Assembly (NCBI GenBank): GCA_015222555.1
Contig: JADFVM010000040.1
Span: 1 to 21,205, forward strand
DNA from: Pseudomonadota bacterium
GTDB lineage: Bacteria > Desulfobacterota > JADFVX01
Direction: 5' to 3'
Length of the DNA stretch: 21,205 bases
Shown in pieces: positions 6,163 to 14,218 of this stretch (position 1 is the first letter of the stretch; each line of letters starts with the position of its first letter). The notes beneath the pieces are model-generated. The model ran no database searches, had not been told where the DNA came from, and was given only the letters and a program-made list of their open reading frames with translations. Made by a program: the position numbers and the translations under genes.

Positions 6163-7320
6163 ATGATTGAAGCGATTTTGAGCTTAAGTGGTCTCGGATT
6201 GGTTGCCGGATTTAGTCTTGGAATTGCCTCCAGGGTTTTCCATGTTGAAATAGATCCCAAAGTAGAAGCCATAGAAAATGTCTTGCTCGGTTCAAACTGT
6301 GGCGCCTGTGGATTCCCCGGTTGCAGTGGTCTGGCAAATGCCATTGTTGCAGGTGAAGGGGATATCCATAGTTGTCTTCCCGGTGGAGAAGATGTTGTCA
6401 AGGCACTGGCTGAAATCATGGGTGTTGAGGCGACAGCAATGGAAAAAGAAATAGCCCTTGTCCTTTGTAAGGGGGGTGACCGGGATGCAAAGACAAAATT
6501 CGATTACCGCGGTGTCAAGGACTGCTGGGCTGCCATGCAGGTGGGGGGTGGATTCAAAAGCTGTAGTTTCGGCTGCCTTGGGCTGGGATCCTGCGTAAAG
6601 GCCTGTGAATACGACTCTATCGTCATCACCGAAGACCGTCTGGCCATCATTGTGCCTGAAAAGTGTACGGGTTGCACCATGTGTGTTGTCGCCTGTCCAA
6701 AAGATTTGATTAAAATGGTGCCCGAAAGTCAGAAGGTTCATGTCCTTTGCAGTAATACGGATAAAGGCCCTGCAACTAAAAAGGTATGTGATGTCGGTTG
6801 TATCGGCTGTACATTATGTACTAAAAAGACGACAAATATGACCATGCAGGGTGGTCTGGCAATCGTTGATTATTCTATCCTTGATAATGCTCATGATCCT
6901 TGTGAGGTTTGCCCCACCAATACAATATCAGACTATAATGAAGCCCCTGCGCTTGACAGGTTTGTAAGAGAAAAGAAAAAACCTGCGAAAAAAGAGGCAA
7001 AACCTAAACCAAAGGTAGAGACCAAAGCGGATGCTGCTGACAAGGGGCCTTCTGATAAGAATGATAAACCGGCAAAAGAAGAAGAGGGGAAAAGTGAAGT
7101 TCCCAAGGTTGAAGGGAAGAAAGAGACTGCTGAGGCCGGTAAAGCATTATCTGATAAGGCTGTAGCGGCCGGCGAAGAAAAGAATGAGAAAAGTGATACG
7201 CCCGGGGCTGAAACAAAGGAAGCTGCGCTTAATGTCAAAAAGGATTCTCCTGACAATAATGTAGTGTCAGGGAAAGAAACAGTAGAGGAAAAGAAAAGAG
7301 ATGTCAGCCAGGGGCTTTAG
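6163..7320 (+). CDS. rnfB: Rnf complex subunit B, multi-cluster ferredoxin-like protein with a Lys/Glu-rich tail
   Basis: RnfB accepts electrons from reduced ferredoxin on the cytoplasmic side. Residues 1-25 form a membrane anchor. A Fes-type [4Fe-4S] domain follows with Cys46, 49, 54 and 71. The first ferredoxin module has Cys134, 138, 144, 148 and Cys168, 171, 174, 178. A second module (residues about 209-255) keeps Cys213, 216, 219 and Cys250 but has Thr223, Leu240, Ala243 and Pro246 where the other cluster's ligands are expected. From about residue 268 to 385 the protein is a low-complexity Lys/Glu/Ala/Pro tail. The ATG at 6163 has GAAGG 6 bases upstream. This is the long RnfB form, not the 192-residue E. 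coli form. Its last 20 bases overlap rnfC. Confidence 0.95.
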   Translation: MIEAILSLSGLGLVAGFSLGIASRVFHVEIDPKVEAIENVLLGSNCGACGFPGCSGLANAIVAGEGDIHSCLPGGEDVVKALAEIMGVEATAMEKEIALVLCKGGDRDAKTKFDYRGVKDCWAAMQVGGGFKSCSFGCLGLGSCVKACEYDSIVITEDRLAIIVPEKCTGCTMCVVACPKDLIKMVPESQKVHVLCSNTDKGPATKKVCDVGCIGCTLCTKKTTNMTMQGGLAIVDYSILDNAHDPCEVCPTNTISDYNEAPALDRFVREKKKPAKKEAKPKPKVETKADAADKGPSDKNDKPAKEEEGKSEVPKVEGKKETAEAGKALSDKAVAAGEEKNEKSDTPGAETKEAALNVKKDSPDNNVVSGKETVEEKKRDVSQGL

Positions 7321-8626
7321 GGGAGGTATTCACCCCCCGGATTGCAAAGATCTAACCAGAGACAAAGCGATTGAGATATTAGCACTGCCTGAAAAGGTGG
7401 TTATCCCTTTACGGCAGCATATCGGCGCGCCTGCAGAGGCTCTTGTAGAAGTTGGTGCATTGGTCAAAAAAGGCCAGGTCATCGGCCAGGCTAAAGGTTT
7501 TGTCTCCGCTCCTGTTCATTCAAGTCTTTCGGGAAAAGTAAAAAAGATTGCCAATTATCCTCACCCTTCAGGGCCTGAGATGCTGGCTGTTGAAATTGAA
7601 TCCGATGGAGAAGATGCCTGGGTTGAAGGTCTCACTGAAGAAAGGGATATTGAAAAACTCACCGTCCAGAAAATAAAGGATAAAATTACCGCAGCCGGTA
7701 TTGTCGGCCTTGGTGGAGCGGCCTTTCCCACCCATGTGAAACTAGCCCCCCCTGAAGACAGGAAGATTGAAACGGTCATTTTAAATGGCGCTGAATGTGA
7801 ACCCTATCTTACGGCCGACCATCGTCTTATGGTTGAAGAAGCAGATGCCATCATTGAGGGTTTACAGGTTTTAATGAGGGTTTTAGGGGTGACCAAGGGC
7901 TATGTTGGTATCGAAGATAACAAGCCTGAATCCCTTACGTCAATGATGAGGGCAGCGGCCGGAACCCCTATCGAGGTTGTGAGCCTCCATGTGAAATATC
8001 CGCAGGGTGCTGAAAAACAGCTGATTAAGGCAATTAATAACAAGGAAGTACCTCCCGGAGGGCTTCCCATGGATGTTGGCGTCGTCGTTCAAAATGTGGG
8101 GACAGCCTATGCTGTTTATGAAGCTGTAAAATATGGAAGACCGTTAATTGAGAGAATTACGACAGTAACGGGCCACGGTATTAAGGAGCCGAAAAACCTT
8201 AAGGTACGGATCGGGACAGCGACACAGGAAGTTATCGATGCCTGTGGTGGTTTTAATGATGAAATGGGTCGACTCATTTATGGCGGCCCCATGATGGGCA
8301 TTGGACATTATAACCTGGACGTGCCTATCGTAAAAGGAACATCTGGCATCCTGGTTATGAGGGCAGATGAAATTAGGGAAAGGGAGTCTCAGCCCTGTAT
8401 TCGCTGCGGCAGATGTTCTTCTGTTTGTCCCATGTATCTGGAGCCTTCGGCCATGGGTATTTTCTCGGAAAGGGATCGTTTCGATGACGCGGAGAAGTAT
8501 AACGTTATGGATTGTATAGAATGTGGCTGTTGCTCCTTTGTCTGCCCTTCAGACAGACCATTGGTACATCTTTTCAGGTATGCCAAGTCTGAAATAGTGA
8601 AAAAACGGAAGAAGGAGGTGAACTAA
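7301..8626 (+). CDS. rnfC: Rnf complex subunit C, NADH/FMN-binding subunit
   Basis: RnfC is the cytoplasmic subunit that carries FMN and exchanges electrons with NAD(H). The N-terminus MSARGFRGGIHPP matches the family FxGGIHPP block, supporting the ATG at 7301 inside the end of rnfB. The glycine-rich GLGGAAFPTHVK (136-147) and NGAECEPYLTADHRLM (162-177) blocks, shared with the 51-kDa subunit of complex I, mark the nucleotide/flavin region. Two ferredoxin motifs hold Cys366, 369, 372, 376 and Cys405, 408, 411, 415. At 441 residues it is the compact form; the long Ala/Lys-rich C-terminal tail of E. coli RnfC is absent. rnfD starts one base after the stop. Confidence 0.96.
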   Translation: MSARGFRGGIHPPDCKDLTRDKAIEILALPEKVVIPLRQHIGAPAEALVEVGALVKKGQVIGQAKGFVSAPVHSSLSGKVKKIANYPHPSGPEMLAVEIESDGEDAWVEGLTEERDIEKLTVQKIKDKITAAGIVGLGGAAFPTHVKLAPPEDRKIETVILNGAECEPYLTADHRLMVEEADAIIEGLQVLMRVLGVTKGYVGIEDNKPESLTSMMRAAAGTPIEVVSLHVKYPQGAEKQLIKAINNKEVPPGGLPMDVGVVVQNVGTAYAVYEAVKYGRPLIERITTVTGHGIKEPKNLKVRIGTATQEVIDACGGFNDEMGRLIYGGPMMGIGHYNLDVPIVKGTSGILVMRADEIRERESQPCIRCGRCSSVCPMYLEPSAMGIFSERDRFDDAEKYNVMDCIECGCCSFVCPSDRPLVHLFRYAKSEIVKKRKKEVN

Positions 8627-8627
8627 G

Positions 8628-9635
8628 ATGGACAAGAAAATCACCATTTCATCGTCGCCTCATGTTCATAGCGGTGAAACAATTGCCGGCACGATGCATT
8701 CTGTCATACTTGCACTGATTCCGGCAACACTTGTGGGGATATACTATTTCGGATTGTCAGCTCTTTGGGTGACTCTTTTGTCTGTTTTTACATGCCTGGT
8801 GGTAGAGGCGGGCGCTCAGAAGGCGCTGAAAAAGAAGATTACCATTTATGACGGCAGCGCCGCTCTGACGGGGCTTTTGCTGGCCATGAACCTGCCTCCG
8901 GCAGCGCCCTGGTGGATCGTTGTTTTAGGTGGCTTTATAGCGATTGCCATGGGTAAACATATCTATGGCGGGCTTGGATTTAATCCCTTTAACCCTGCGC
9001 TTGTAGCCAGGGTTGTTCTTCTCATTTCTTTCCCTCTCCATATGACGACCTGGTCCAAGCCGCAGTCCATTTTTAACAGCATCGGCGGTGCAGATGCCAT
9101 AACAGAAGCAACACCTCTGGGCCTTTTGAAAGAGGGGATAATGATGAATGGCAATATCGATACCATCAGTGACGTTTCCTCCTATGCCATGTTTATGGGG
9201 AATTCAGGCGGCAGTCTGGGTGAGGTGTCGGCCATTGCTCTTTTGCTTGGCGCTATCTACCTTATCTATAAGGGATACATAACCTGGCATATCCCCGTCT
9301 CTTTTATTGTAACAGCGGCAATTTTTTCCGGGATTTTCTGGTTCATAGATCCGACAAGATATGCTGACCCTCTCTTTCATATCCTTGCGGGCGGGATGAT
9401 CCTGGGTGCATTTTTTATGGCCACCGATTATGTGACCTCCCCCGTTACGGGAAAGGGAATGATCATCTTTGGCGCCGGCTGCGGTCTTATTACCATGATT
9501 ATCAGGCTTTGGGGAGGCTATCCTGAAGGTGTCTCTTTTGCCATTTTGTTGATGAATTCAGCTACGCCTCTTATTGACAGATATACAGTGCCAAAACGTT
9601 TTGGAAGTAGTACCAAGCAGGGAGTGGCAGGATGA
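8628..9635 (+). CDS. rnfD: Rnf complex subunit D, membrane flavoprotein
   Basis: RnfD is an NqrB-like inner-membrane subunit with covalently bound FMN. It has 335 residues and about nine hydrophobic segments. The flavinylation site is most likely Thr162 in ADAITEATPLG, at the place of the conserved (G/A)AT-P-L motif of RnfD and NqrB. GGLGFNPFNPALVARVV (114-130) is the typical conserved block. The start ATG at 8628 follows a strong GGAGGTG ribosome binding site lying in the last codons of rnfC. The stop overlaps rnfG in an ATGA junction. Confidence 0.96.
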   Translation: MDKKITISSSPHVHSGETIAGTMHSVILALIPATLVGIYYFGLSALWVTLLSVFTCLVVEAGAQKALKKKITIYDGSAALTGLLLAMNLPPAAPWWIVVLGGFIAIAMGKHIYGGLGFNPFNPALVARVVLLISFPLHMTTWSKPQSIFNSIGGADAITEATPLGLLKEGIMMNGNIDTISDVSSYAMFMGNSGGSLGEVSAIALLLGAIYLIYKGYITWHIPVSFIVTAAIFSGIFWFIDPTRYADPLFHILAGGMILGAFFMATDYVTSPVTGKGMIIFGAGCGLITMIIRLWGGYPEGVSFAILLMNSATPLIDRYTVPKRFGSSTKQGVAG

Positions 9636-10240
9636 ATAAAGAGGTCCTGAAAATGGTTGTTGTCCTGACAATTGTTGCCACATTAGCCGCAACGTCTCTT
9701 GCCAAGGTCTATGATCTAACCAAAGATGCCATTGCTGAGTCCAAACGACAGGAGATGTTAAGGGCCATTAAAACTGTGCTGCCACCTTATGACAATGAGC
9801 CCGATCAGGATACTGTTGAACTTATTGCAGGGAAAAATAAGAAAGGTGAAGACGTAAAAAAAATCTTTTATCTTGGTAAAAAAGAGGCTGAATTGCAGGG
9901 CATCGCTTTTAAAGCCTCGACAATGGAAGGCTATAGCGGTCTTATAGAGGTGATGGTCGGTGTAGATCCCTTTGGTATCGTGACGGCCATTGAAATTATC
10001 ACACATGCTGAAACGCCCGGTCTGGGAGACAGGATAGTTAAACTGTCATACAAAAAAATATTTAAGGGAAAATCACTTGCCAATGCCAAGTGGCTTGTTA
10101 AGAAGGATGGCGGAGAATTTGATCAGTTTACAGGCGCAACAATCTCACCAAGGGCGGTAACAAAAGCGGTCAAGGAAGGTTTGCAGTTTTTTGCGGCAAA
10201 CAAGGATAAAATTTTTAATAAAAATGTGACAGGCTTATGA
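9632..10240 (+). CDS. rnfG: Rnf complex subunit G, FMN-binding subunit
   Basis: RnfG has a single N-terminal membrane anchor (about residues 7-25) and an extracytoplasmic FMN_bind domain. The flavinylation motif is TGAT at 167-170, with FMN expected on Thr170; an ApbE flavin transferase elsewhere in the genome would be needed. The conserved HAETPGLGD block is at residues 125-133. The length of 202 residues is normal. It overlaps both neighbours by 4 bases, so rnfD, rnfG and rnfE are probably translationally coupled. Confidence 0.96.
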   Translation: MNKEVLKMVVVLTIVATLAATSLAKVYDLTKDAIAESKRQEMLRAIKTVLPPYDNEPDQDTVELIAGKNKKGEDVKKIFYLGKKEAELQGIAFKASTMEGYSGLIEVMVGVDPFGIVTAIEIITHAETPGLGDRIVKLSYKKIFKGKSLANAKWLVKKDGGEFDQFTGATISPRAVTKAVKEGLQFFAANKDKIFNKNVTGL

Positions 10241-10827
10241 GTGCTTACGGAAAAATAATAAAAAAGGGTGTCTGGACTGAGAATACCGTCTTTATTCAAC
10301 TCCTGGGCATGTGCCCTCTACTGGCCGTTACCACGACGGCAATAAACGGCTTTGCCATGGGTATGGCCTCCCTCGTTGTTTTGCTGGGTGCCAATGTCGT
10401 CGTTTCCATATTCAAAAACTTCATCCCCTCAAAGGTTAGAATCCCCTGCTACATCGTCATTATCGCTTCTTTTGTTACCATTGTTGATCTTGTTATGGCC
10501 GGCTTCTTTTTTGATTTACATAAGCAGCTGGGTCTTTTCATCCCCCTCATCGTGGTTAACTGTATGATCCTGGGACGGGCCGAAGGCTTTGCCTCAAAAA
10601 ATTCACTGCTTCACTCTATTGTCGATGCCTTTGCCGTTGGCGTTGGATTTACACTGGCGCTGGTTATTCTGGGTGCGGTGAGAGAGATATTGGGTGGTGG
10701 TACGCTTTTCAATTTCAGTCTCTTTGGTGAAAGTTTTATGCCTATGATTGTAATGATACTGCCTCCCGGGGCTTTTATCGCTCTAGGTTTCATAATCGCT
10801 TTATTTAATAAACTTGAAAAAAAATAG
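10237..10827 (+). CDS. rnfE: Rnf complex subunit E
   Basis: RnfE is the six-helix membrane partner of RnfA. It has 196 residues with the paired conserved cysteines Cys26 in QLLGMCPLLAVT and Cys109 in IVVNCMILGRAE, which in known structures share the membrane [2Fe-2S] cluster with RnfA. The NCMILGRAEGFAS block separates it from RnfA, and its place at the end of an rnfABCDGE operon agrees. The start ATG at 10237 overlaps the rnfG stop. No clear intrinsic terminator follows, so read-through into the CorB-like gene is possible. Confidence 0.95.
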   Translation: MSAYGKIIKKGVWTENTVFIQLLGMCPLLAVTTTAINGFAMGMASLVVLLGANVVVSIFKNFIPSKVRIPCYIVIIASFVTIVDLVMAGFFFDLHKQLGLFIPLIVVNCMILGRAEGFASKNSLLHSIVDAFAVGVGFTLALVILGAVREILGGGTLFNFSLFGESFMPMIVMILPPGAFIALGFIIALFNKLEKK

Positions 10828-10933
10828 ATTCGTTGTTAGTTTAGTTAAATATGGATCCTGACCCCGCCAGTTTTTGCTCCTTTTTACAAAGAGTTCTTCT
10901 CGAACGCATTTCCTTTATGTCCTCATGTTGTGT

Positions 10934-10947
10934 ACGCGTGAGCGCGT
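10934..10947. other. Short GC-rich hairpin in the rnfE-corB spacer
   Basis: ACGCG and CGCGT pair around a TGAG loop. It is followed by a pyrimidine-rich stretch without a solid T-run, so it is at best a weak terminator. It sits 37 bases before the next gene. Confidence 0.3.
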
Positions 10948-10983
10948 TAGCTCTATCTTTTCTATTTATAGGAACAGGTTTAT

Positions 10984-12243
10984 ATGGACGACCTTAGCCT
11001 TCTTCTCCACATCGCTGCACTCGTCCTTCTCATCCTTTGTTCAGGCTTTTTTTCGGGCTCTGAAACAGCGCTCATGACCTTGAACAAGCTGAAGCTTAAA
11101 CATCAGTCAAAGGAAGGACGAAAGGGCGCCAAGATTGTCGAAAGCATTATTAAACGTCCTGACAGCCTCATCGGCACAATACTTCTTGGAAACAACCTCG
11201 TTAATGTCGCCAGTTCTGCCCTTGCGACCTCCCTGGCCATCTCCCTCTGGGGCAGTGAGCTGGGACTCCTCTATGCAACAATTTTAATGACTCTTGTGCT
11301 TCTCATCTTTGCTGAAGTGACTCCAAAGACATTTGCCGCCTATCATTCGGAAGGTGTTTCATACATGGTGGCCCGCCCCCTCAAACTGTTGATGGTTCTT
11401 CTCAAACCCTTTGTTCTCTTTGTGACTTTTTTCAGCAATGGCATCATCAAGTTTATGGGGATAAAAAAAATCAAGAGTGATGTGCTGACAGAGGATGAAT
11501 TAAAGACAATGATTCTTTTGGGAGAGGAGGCAGGCTTTCTCGGCAGTAAGAAGAAAGAAATGCTTCACGGCATTTTAGACTTACGCGATATTAGCGTAAA
11601 GGATGTCATGGTTCCTCGTACGGATATCTTTGCCATCGATATAGAATCACCTATGGATGAAATAAAAGAGAAAATCCTGTCTACACCCTATTCCAGGATC
11701 CCTGTTTTCAGGAAAAACATAGAAAAGATAGAGGGCGTCTTGCTTGTTAATGATTTTCTAAGGGCCATGGCAACAGGTGCAAAAATCAATCTGGAGGAGA
11801 TCATCACACCACCTTATTTTATCCCTGAAAGTAAAGACATTCAGGAGCAGCTCACAGACTTTCAGAAAAAAAGGGTTCACCTGGCTATAATACTTGATGA
11901 ATTTGGTGGCATTGAGGGACTTGTCAGTATGGAGGACCTTTTGGAAGAGATAGTGGGTGAGATATGGGATGAATCTGACAGCAGGGAAAGATGGATAGTT
12001 AAGCATAGGGATGGCTCGATGACTGTTGATGGTAAATTGACAATTCGAGACTTGGGCAAAGAGCTTGAAGTTGATCTTCCTGAAGATGAATTTAATACCG
12101 TTGCCGGTCTCCTTTTGCATGGTCTCGGTACTATCCCCTCAGGGGGTGATTCTCTCGAATATATGGGGTTTCAATTTACGGCAGTGAAAGTGGAAGGCCA
12201 GGCGGTAAAAAAGGTGAGAGTGAAAAAAATAACAGAGCTATAA
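10984..12243 (+). CDS. corB: CorB/CorC-type CNNM-CBS membrane protein (hemolysin C family)
   Basis: This family comprises DUF21 membrane domains joined to cytoplasmic CBS pairs and is linked to Mg2+ (and Co2+) efflux. The 419-residue protein shows an N-terminal DUF21 domain with the hallmarks SGSETAL (24-30), GNNLVNVASSAL (69-80) and EVTPKT (111-116). A CBS pair follows at about residues 195-320, including MVPRTDIFAID and SRIPVFRKNIEKIEGVL. A CorC_HlyC transporter-associated domain spans about 335-415. The start ATG at 10984 has AGGAACAGG upstream. It lies after the rnf operon and runs convergently into lgt, with 12 bases between the stops. The symbol follows E. coli-style naming; the exact metal and direction are not shown by the sequence. 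Confidence 0.88.
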   Translation: MDDLSLLLHIAALVLLILCSGFFSGSETALMTLNKLKLKHQSKEGRKGAKIVESIIKRPDSLIGTILLGNNLVNVASSALATSLAISLWGSELGLLYATILMTLVLLIFAEVTPKTFAAYHSEGVSYMVARPLKLLMVLLKPFVLFVTFFSNGIIKFMGIKKIKSDVLTEDELKTMILLGEEAGFLGSKKKEMLHGILDLRDISVKDVMVPRTDIFAIDIESPMDEIKEKILSTPYSRIPVFRKNIEKIEGVLLVNDFLRAMATGAKINLEEIITPPYFIPESKDIQEQLTDFQKKRVHLAIILDEFGGIEGLVSMEDLLEEIVGEIWDESDSRERWIVKHRDGSMTVDGKLTIRDLGKELEVDLPEDEFNTVAGLLLHGLGTIPSGGDSLEYMGFQFTAVKVEGQAVKKVRVKKITEL

Positions 12244-12255
12244 AACCGTACGGAA

Positions 12256-13095
12256 TCATTGCTCTTTATGTAAAAGACAGGAGAATCCCTTGCCATGTTT
12301 TATCAGGATCGCCATGCCTGCAATTATAAAGGGGATTGATAAAATCTGACCCATCGTCAGCGGGAAAGAAGCACTCAGCACCTGATACTCTTTAAAAAAT
12401 TCTAGGAAGAAACGAAGAGAAAAATAACCTGCCAGGAATAATCCTGCCATTAAGCCATGGGGGCGGCGTTCCCCCAGTTTCCGATCGACAATGTAGAGTA
12501 GAACAAAGACGATTATACCGACAAGCATTTCATATATTTGTGTCGGATGTCTTGGCGTCGGTGGCAATCCCATTAGTTTGTCATAAGAGCTGAAAATGAT
12601 TGCCCAGGGTATGTCCGTGGGGCGACCGACGATTTCGGCGTTAAAAAAATTGCCCAGACGAATACAGCTTGTCCCGAGAGGGATTGCAATTGATAGGCGG
12701 TCACATGCTTCAAGCATGGGCATCTTGTATCGTCTTGAAAATATCCAGAGAGCGGCTAAAAGACCCATTGCAGCACCATGACTGGCGAATCCACTTCTCC
12801 AGTGAGTGAAAACCTGCATAGGATTAAGAATAAACTGCCAGGGCTCGTAAAATAATGTAGACCCCAGATGCCCTCCCACAATGATCCCTGCAATAGCCAT
12901 CCATAAAAAAGCATTGGCCGTCGCTTCATCTCGTCCTGCACGAAGTATCTGGCTGCGCCAGAGGCAGGAACCGATGACCAGCATCGCAGCAAACAATATT
13001 CCATAATATCTGACCTCAAAGGGACCCAGATGAAAAAATATGGGGCTCAGGTCATGCGTCCAGAATGTATCGATATGTCGGTTTGCTTCATTCAT
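12256..13095 (-). CDS. lgt: Prolipoprotein diacylglyceryl transferase
   Basis: Lgt transfers diacylglycerol from phosphatidylglycerol to the lipobox cysteine of prolipoproteins in the inner membrane. The 279-residue protein has about seven membrane segments. Key residues visible are His106 in the ASHGAA block, Arg146 in the signature RLGNFFNAEIVGR (equivalent to E. coli Arg143), and Arg228 in SLRFFLEFF (equivalent to E. coli Arg239). The substrate-side block is RHPTQIYE at 182-189. The ASHGAA form replaces the more usual FHGG, and together with PTDIPW and PRHPTQIYE it recalls Lgt proteins of Bacteroidetes. ATG at 13095-13093 is chosen because it begins a normal N-terminus; the ribosome binding site is weak. 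It is transcribed alone, divergent from the exporter genes. Confidence 0.95.
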   Translation of the reverse strand: MNEANRHIDTFWTHDLSPIFFHLGPFEVRYYGILFAAMLVIGSCLWRSQILRAGRDEATANAFLWMAIAGIIVGGHLGSTLFYEPWQFILNPMQVFTHWRSGFASHGAAMGLLAALWIFSRRYKMPMLEACDRLSIAIPLGTSCIRLGNFFNAEIVGRPTDIPWAIIFSSYDKLMGLPPTPRHPTQIYEMLVGIIVFVLLYIVDRKLGERRPHGLMAGLFLAGYFSLRFFLEFFKEYQVLSASFPLTMGQILSIPFIIAGMAILIKHGKGFSCLLHKEQ

Positions 13096-13129
13096 AGAGT
13101 GCTTTTCAATTTTATACTATATTTTACAA

Positions 13130-13158
13130 TGTATATTATTTGTCGCTTGAGTTGTCAA
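13130..13158 (-). promoter_or_regulatory. Predicted sigma70-type promoter for lgt
   Basis: On the minus strand a perfect TTGACA (13158-13153) is followed by a 17-base spacer and TATACA (13135-13130), four of six matches. It lies 35 bases upstream of the lgt ATG. Confidence 0.55.
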
Positions 13159-13227
13159 TGCTTTTAGGATAAGAAGGGAGCTTTCTTATGAAAGCGAAAA
13201 ACAGAGTAATGTAGGAGAGCAAATACC

Positions 13228-13256
13228 TTGCTTTCACCTGCATGGGAATGTAAAAT
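13228..13256 (+). promoter_or_regulatory. Possible promoter for the nodI/nodJ-type exporter and priA
   Basis: TTGCTT (13228-13233), a 17-base spacer and TAAAAT (13251-13256, five of six matches) face the ATG at 13289. The -35 element is poor, so this is tentative. Confidence 0.35.
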
Positions 13257-13288
13257 TGTGGACATATTTTATTTAATGGAAAGGCCCT

Positions 13289-14218
13289 ATGCCATCAAAA
13301 AAAGAAATCATTGTTCAGGCAAAGAATCTCACCAAGTTTTACGGTGACAAAGAGGTTGTAAAAGGGGTCGACTTTGCTGTGGAGGAGGGGGAATGCTTTG
13401 GTTTTTTAGGGCCAAACGGCGCGGGAAAGACAACAACAATGGGCATGATTTACTGTTTTACTCCCCCGTCAAAAGGAGAACTTAAGGTCTGCAGTATCGA
13501 TGTCGGCCATAACGATAAAAGGATCAAGGAGCTCATCGGCGTTGCTCCACAGGAGGATACCCTTGATCCCGATCTGACAGTTATTGAAAATTTCCTTGTC
13601 TATGGGCGTTACTTTAATATCCCTAAAAAAAATGCTTTGGCCAGAGCGCTTGAACTTCTCGATTTCATGCAGCTCAAGGATAGATGTGATAATACGGTGT
13701 CGGAACTCTCAGGTGGTATGAGACGGCGACTTGTCATTGCCCGGGCCCTCATCAACAGTCCTAAGCTGATTGTCCTCGATGAACCGACAACAGGTCTGGA
13801 CCCCCAGGCACGTCATCATATCTGGGACAGGCTCAAGAAACTCAAGAAGGAAGGCGCCACATTATTACTTACAACTCACTATATGGAAGAGGCGCATCAA
13901 CTCTGTGACCGCCTTGTGATCATGGATAACGGGAAATTTGTGGCACATGGCAAACCTGATGATCTGATCAAAGAAAAACTGGAAAAGGAAGTTATTGAAA
14001 TCCTTTCAAGGGAGGGGCTGACCTTTGACATAGATGAACTACTGGAAGGATTGACCTATCGTTATGAGAAGAGTGGTGAAAGAGAATATCTTTTTGCCGA
14101 AGATGGCGATCCCCTGGTTAAAAGATTAATGGACTTGGGACAGCTGGAGTTACTTCACAGAAAGGCCACTCTCGAAGACCTTTTCCTTCAACTGACAGGG
14201 AGAGCCCTTGAAGAATAA
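13289..14218 (+). CDS. ABC exporter ATP-binding protein, NodI/DrrA type
   Basis: This cytoplasmic ATPase drives an ABC-2 type exporter. Its motifs are complete: Walker A GPNGAGKT (41-48), Q-loop Gln88, signature LSGGM (140-144), Walker B with catalytic Glu165 in IVLDEPTTGLDP, and switch His197. A C-terminal extension of about 90 residues follows the ATPase core, as in NodI/CcmA/DrrA relatives. The ATG at 13289 has GGAAAGG 5 bases upstream. It overlaps the permease gene by 11 bases. NodI exports lipo-chito-oligosaccharides in rhizobia, but non-nodulating bacteria carry this family widely, so the name indicates ancestry and not substrate. Confidence 0.9.
   Translation: MPSKKEIIVQAKNLTKFYGDKEVVKGVDFAVEEGECFGFLGPNGAGKTTTMGMIYCFTPPSKGELKVCSIDVGHNDKRIKELIGVAPQEDTLDPDLTVIENFLVYGRYFNIPKKNALARALELLDFMQLKDRCDNTVSELSGGMRRRLVIARALINSPKLIVLDEPTTGLDPQARHHIWDRLKKLKKEGATLLLTTHYMEEAHQLCDRLVIMDNGKFVAHGKPDDLIKEKLEKEVIEILSREGLTFDIDELLEGLTYRYEKSGEREYLFAEDGDPLVKRLMDLGQLELLHRKATLEDLFLQLTGRALEE

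Noticed and set aside
6292..6741. 149-codon open frame antisense to rnfB
   Set aside because: The translation is Cys/His/Thr-rich as expected from the reverse of cysteine-rich ferredoxin codons. No start signal is evident.
10874..11077. Small open frame across the rnfE-corB spacer
   Set aside because: It overlaps the start of the CorB-like gene in another frame, has no ribosome binding site, and shows unusual Ser/Phe-rich composition.
12246..12253. Palindrome CCGTACGG between convergent corB and lgt stops
   Set aside because: Four-base arms with no loop and no T-run on either strand; too weak to call a bidirectional terminator.
13179..13194. Inverted repeat GCTTTC-TTAT-GAAAGC upstream of the exporter ATPase
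   Set aside because: A six-base stem without a T-run and no matching operator family that I recognise; too little to call.
13188..13214. Tiny frame ATG AAA GCG ... TAG before the exporter ATPase
   Set aside because: Only eight codons; a leader peptide cannot be supported without attenuator structures or conservation.
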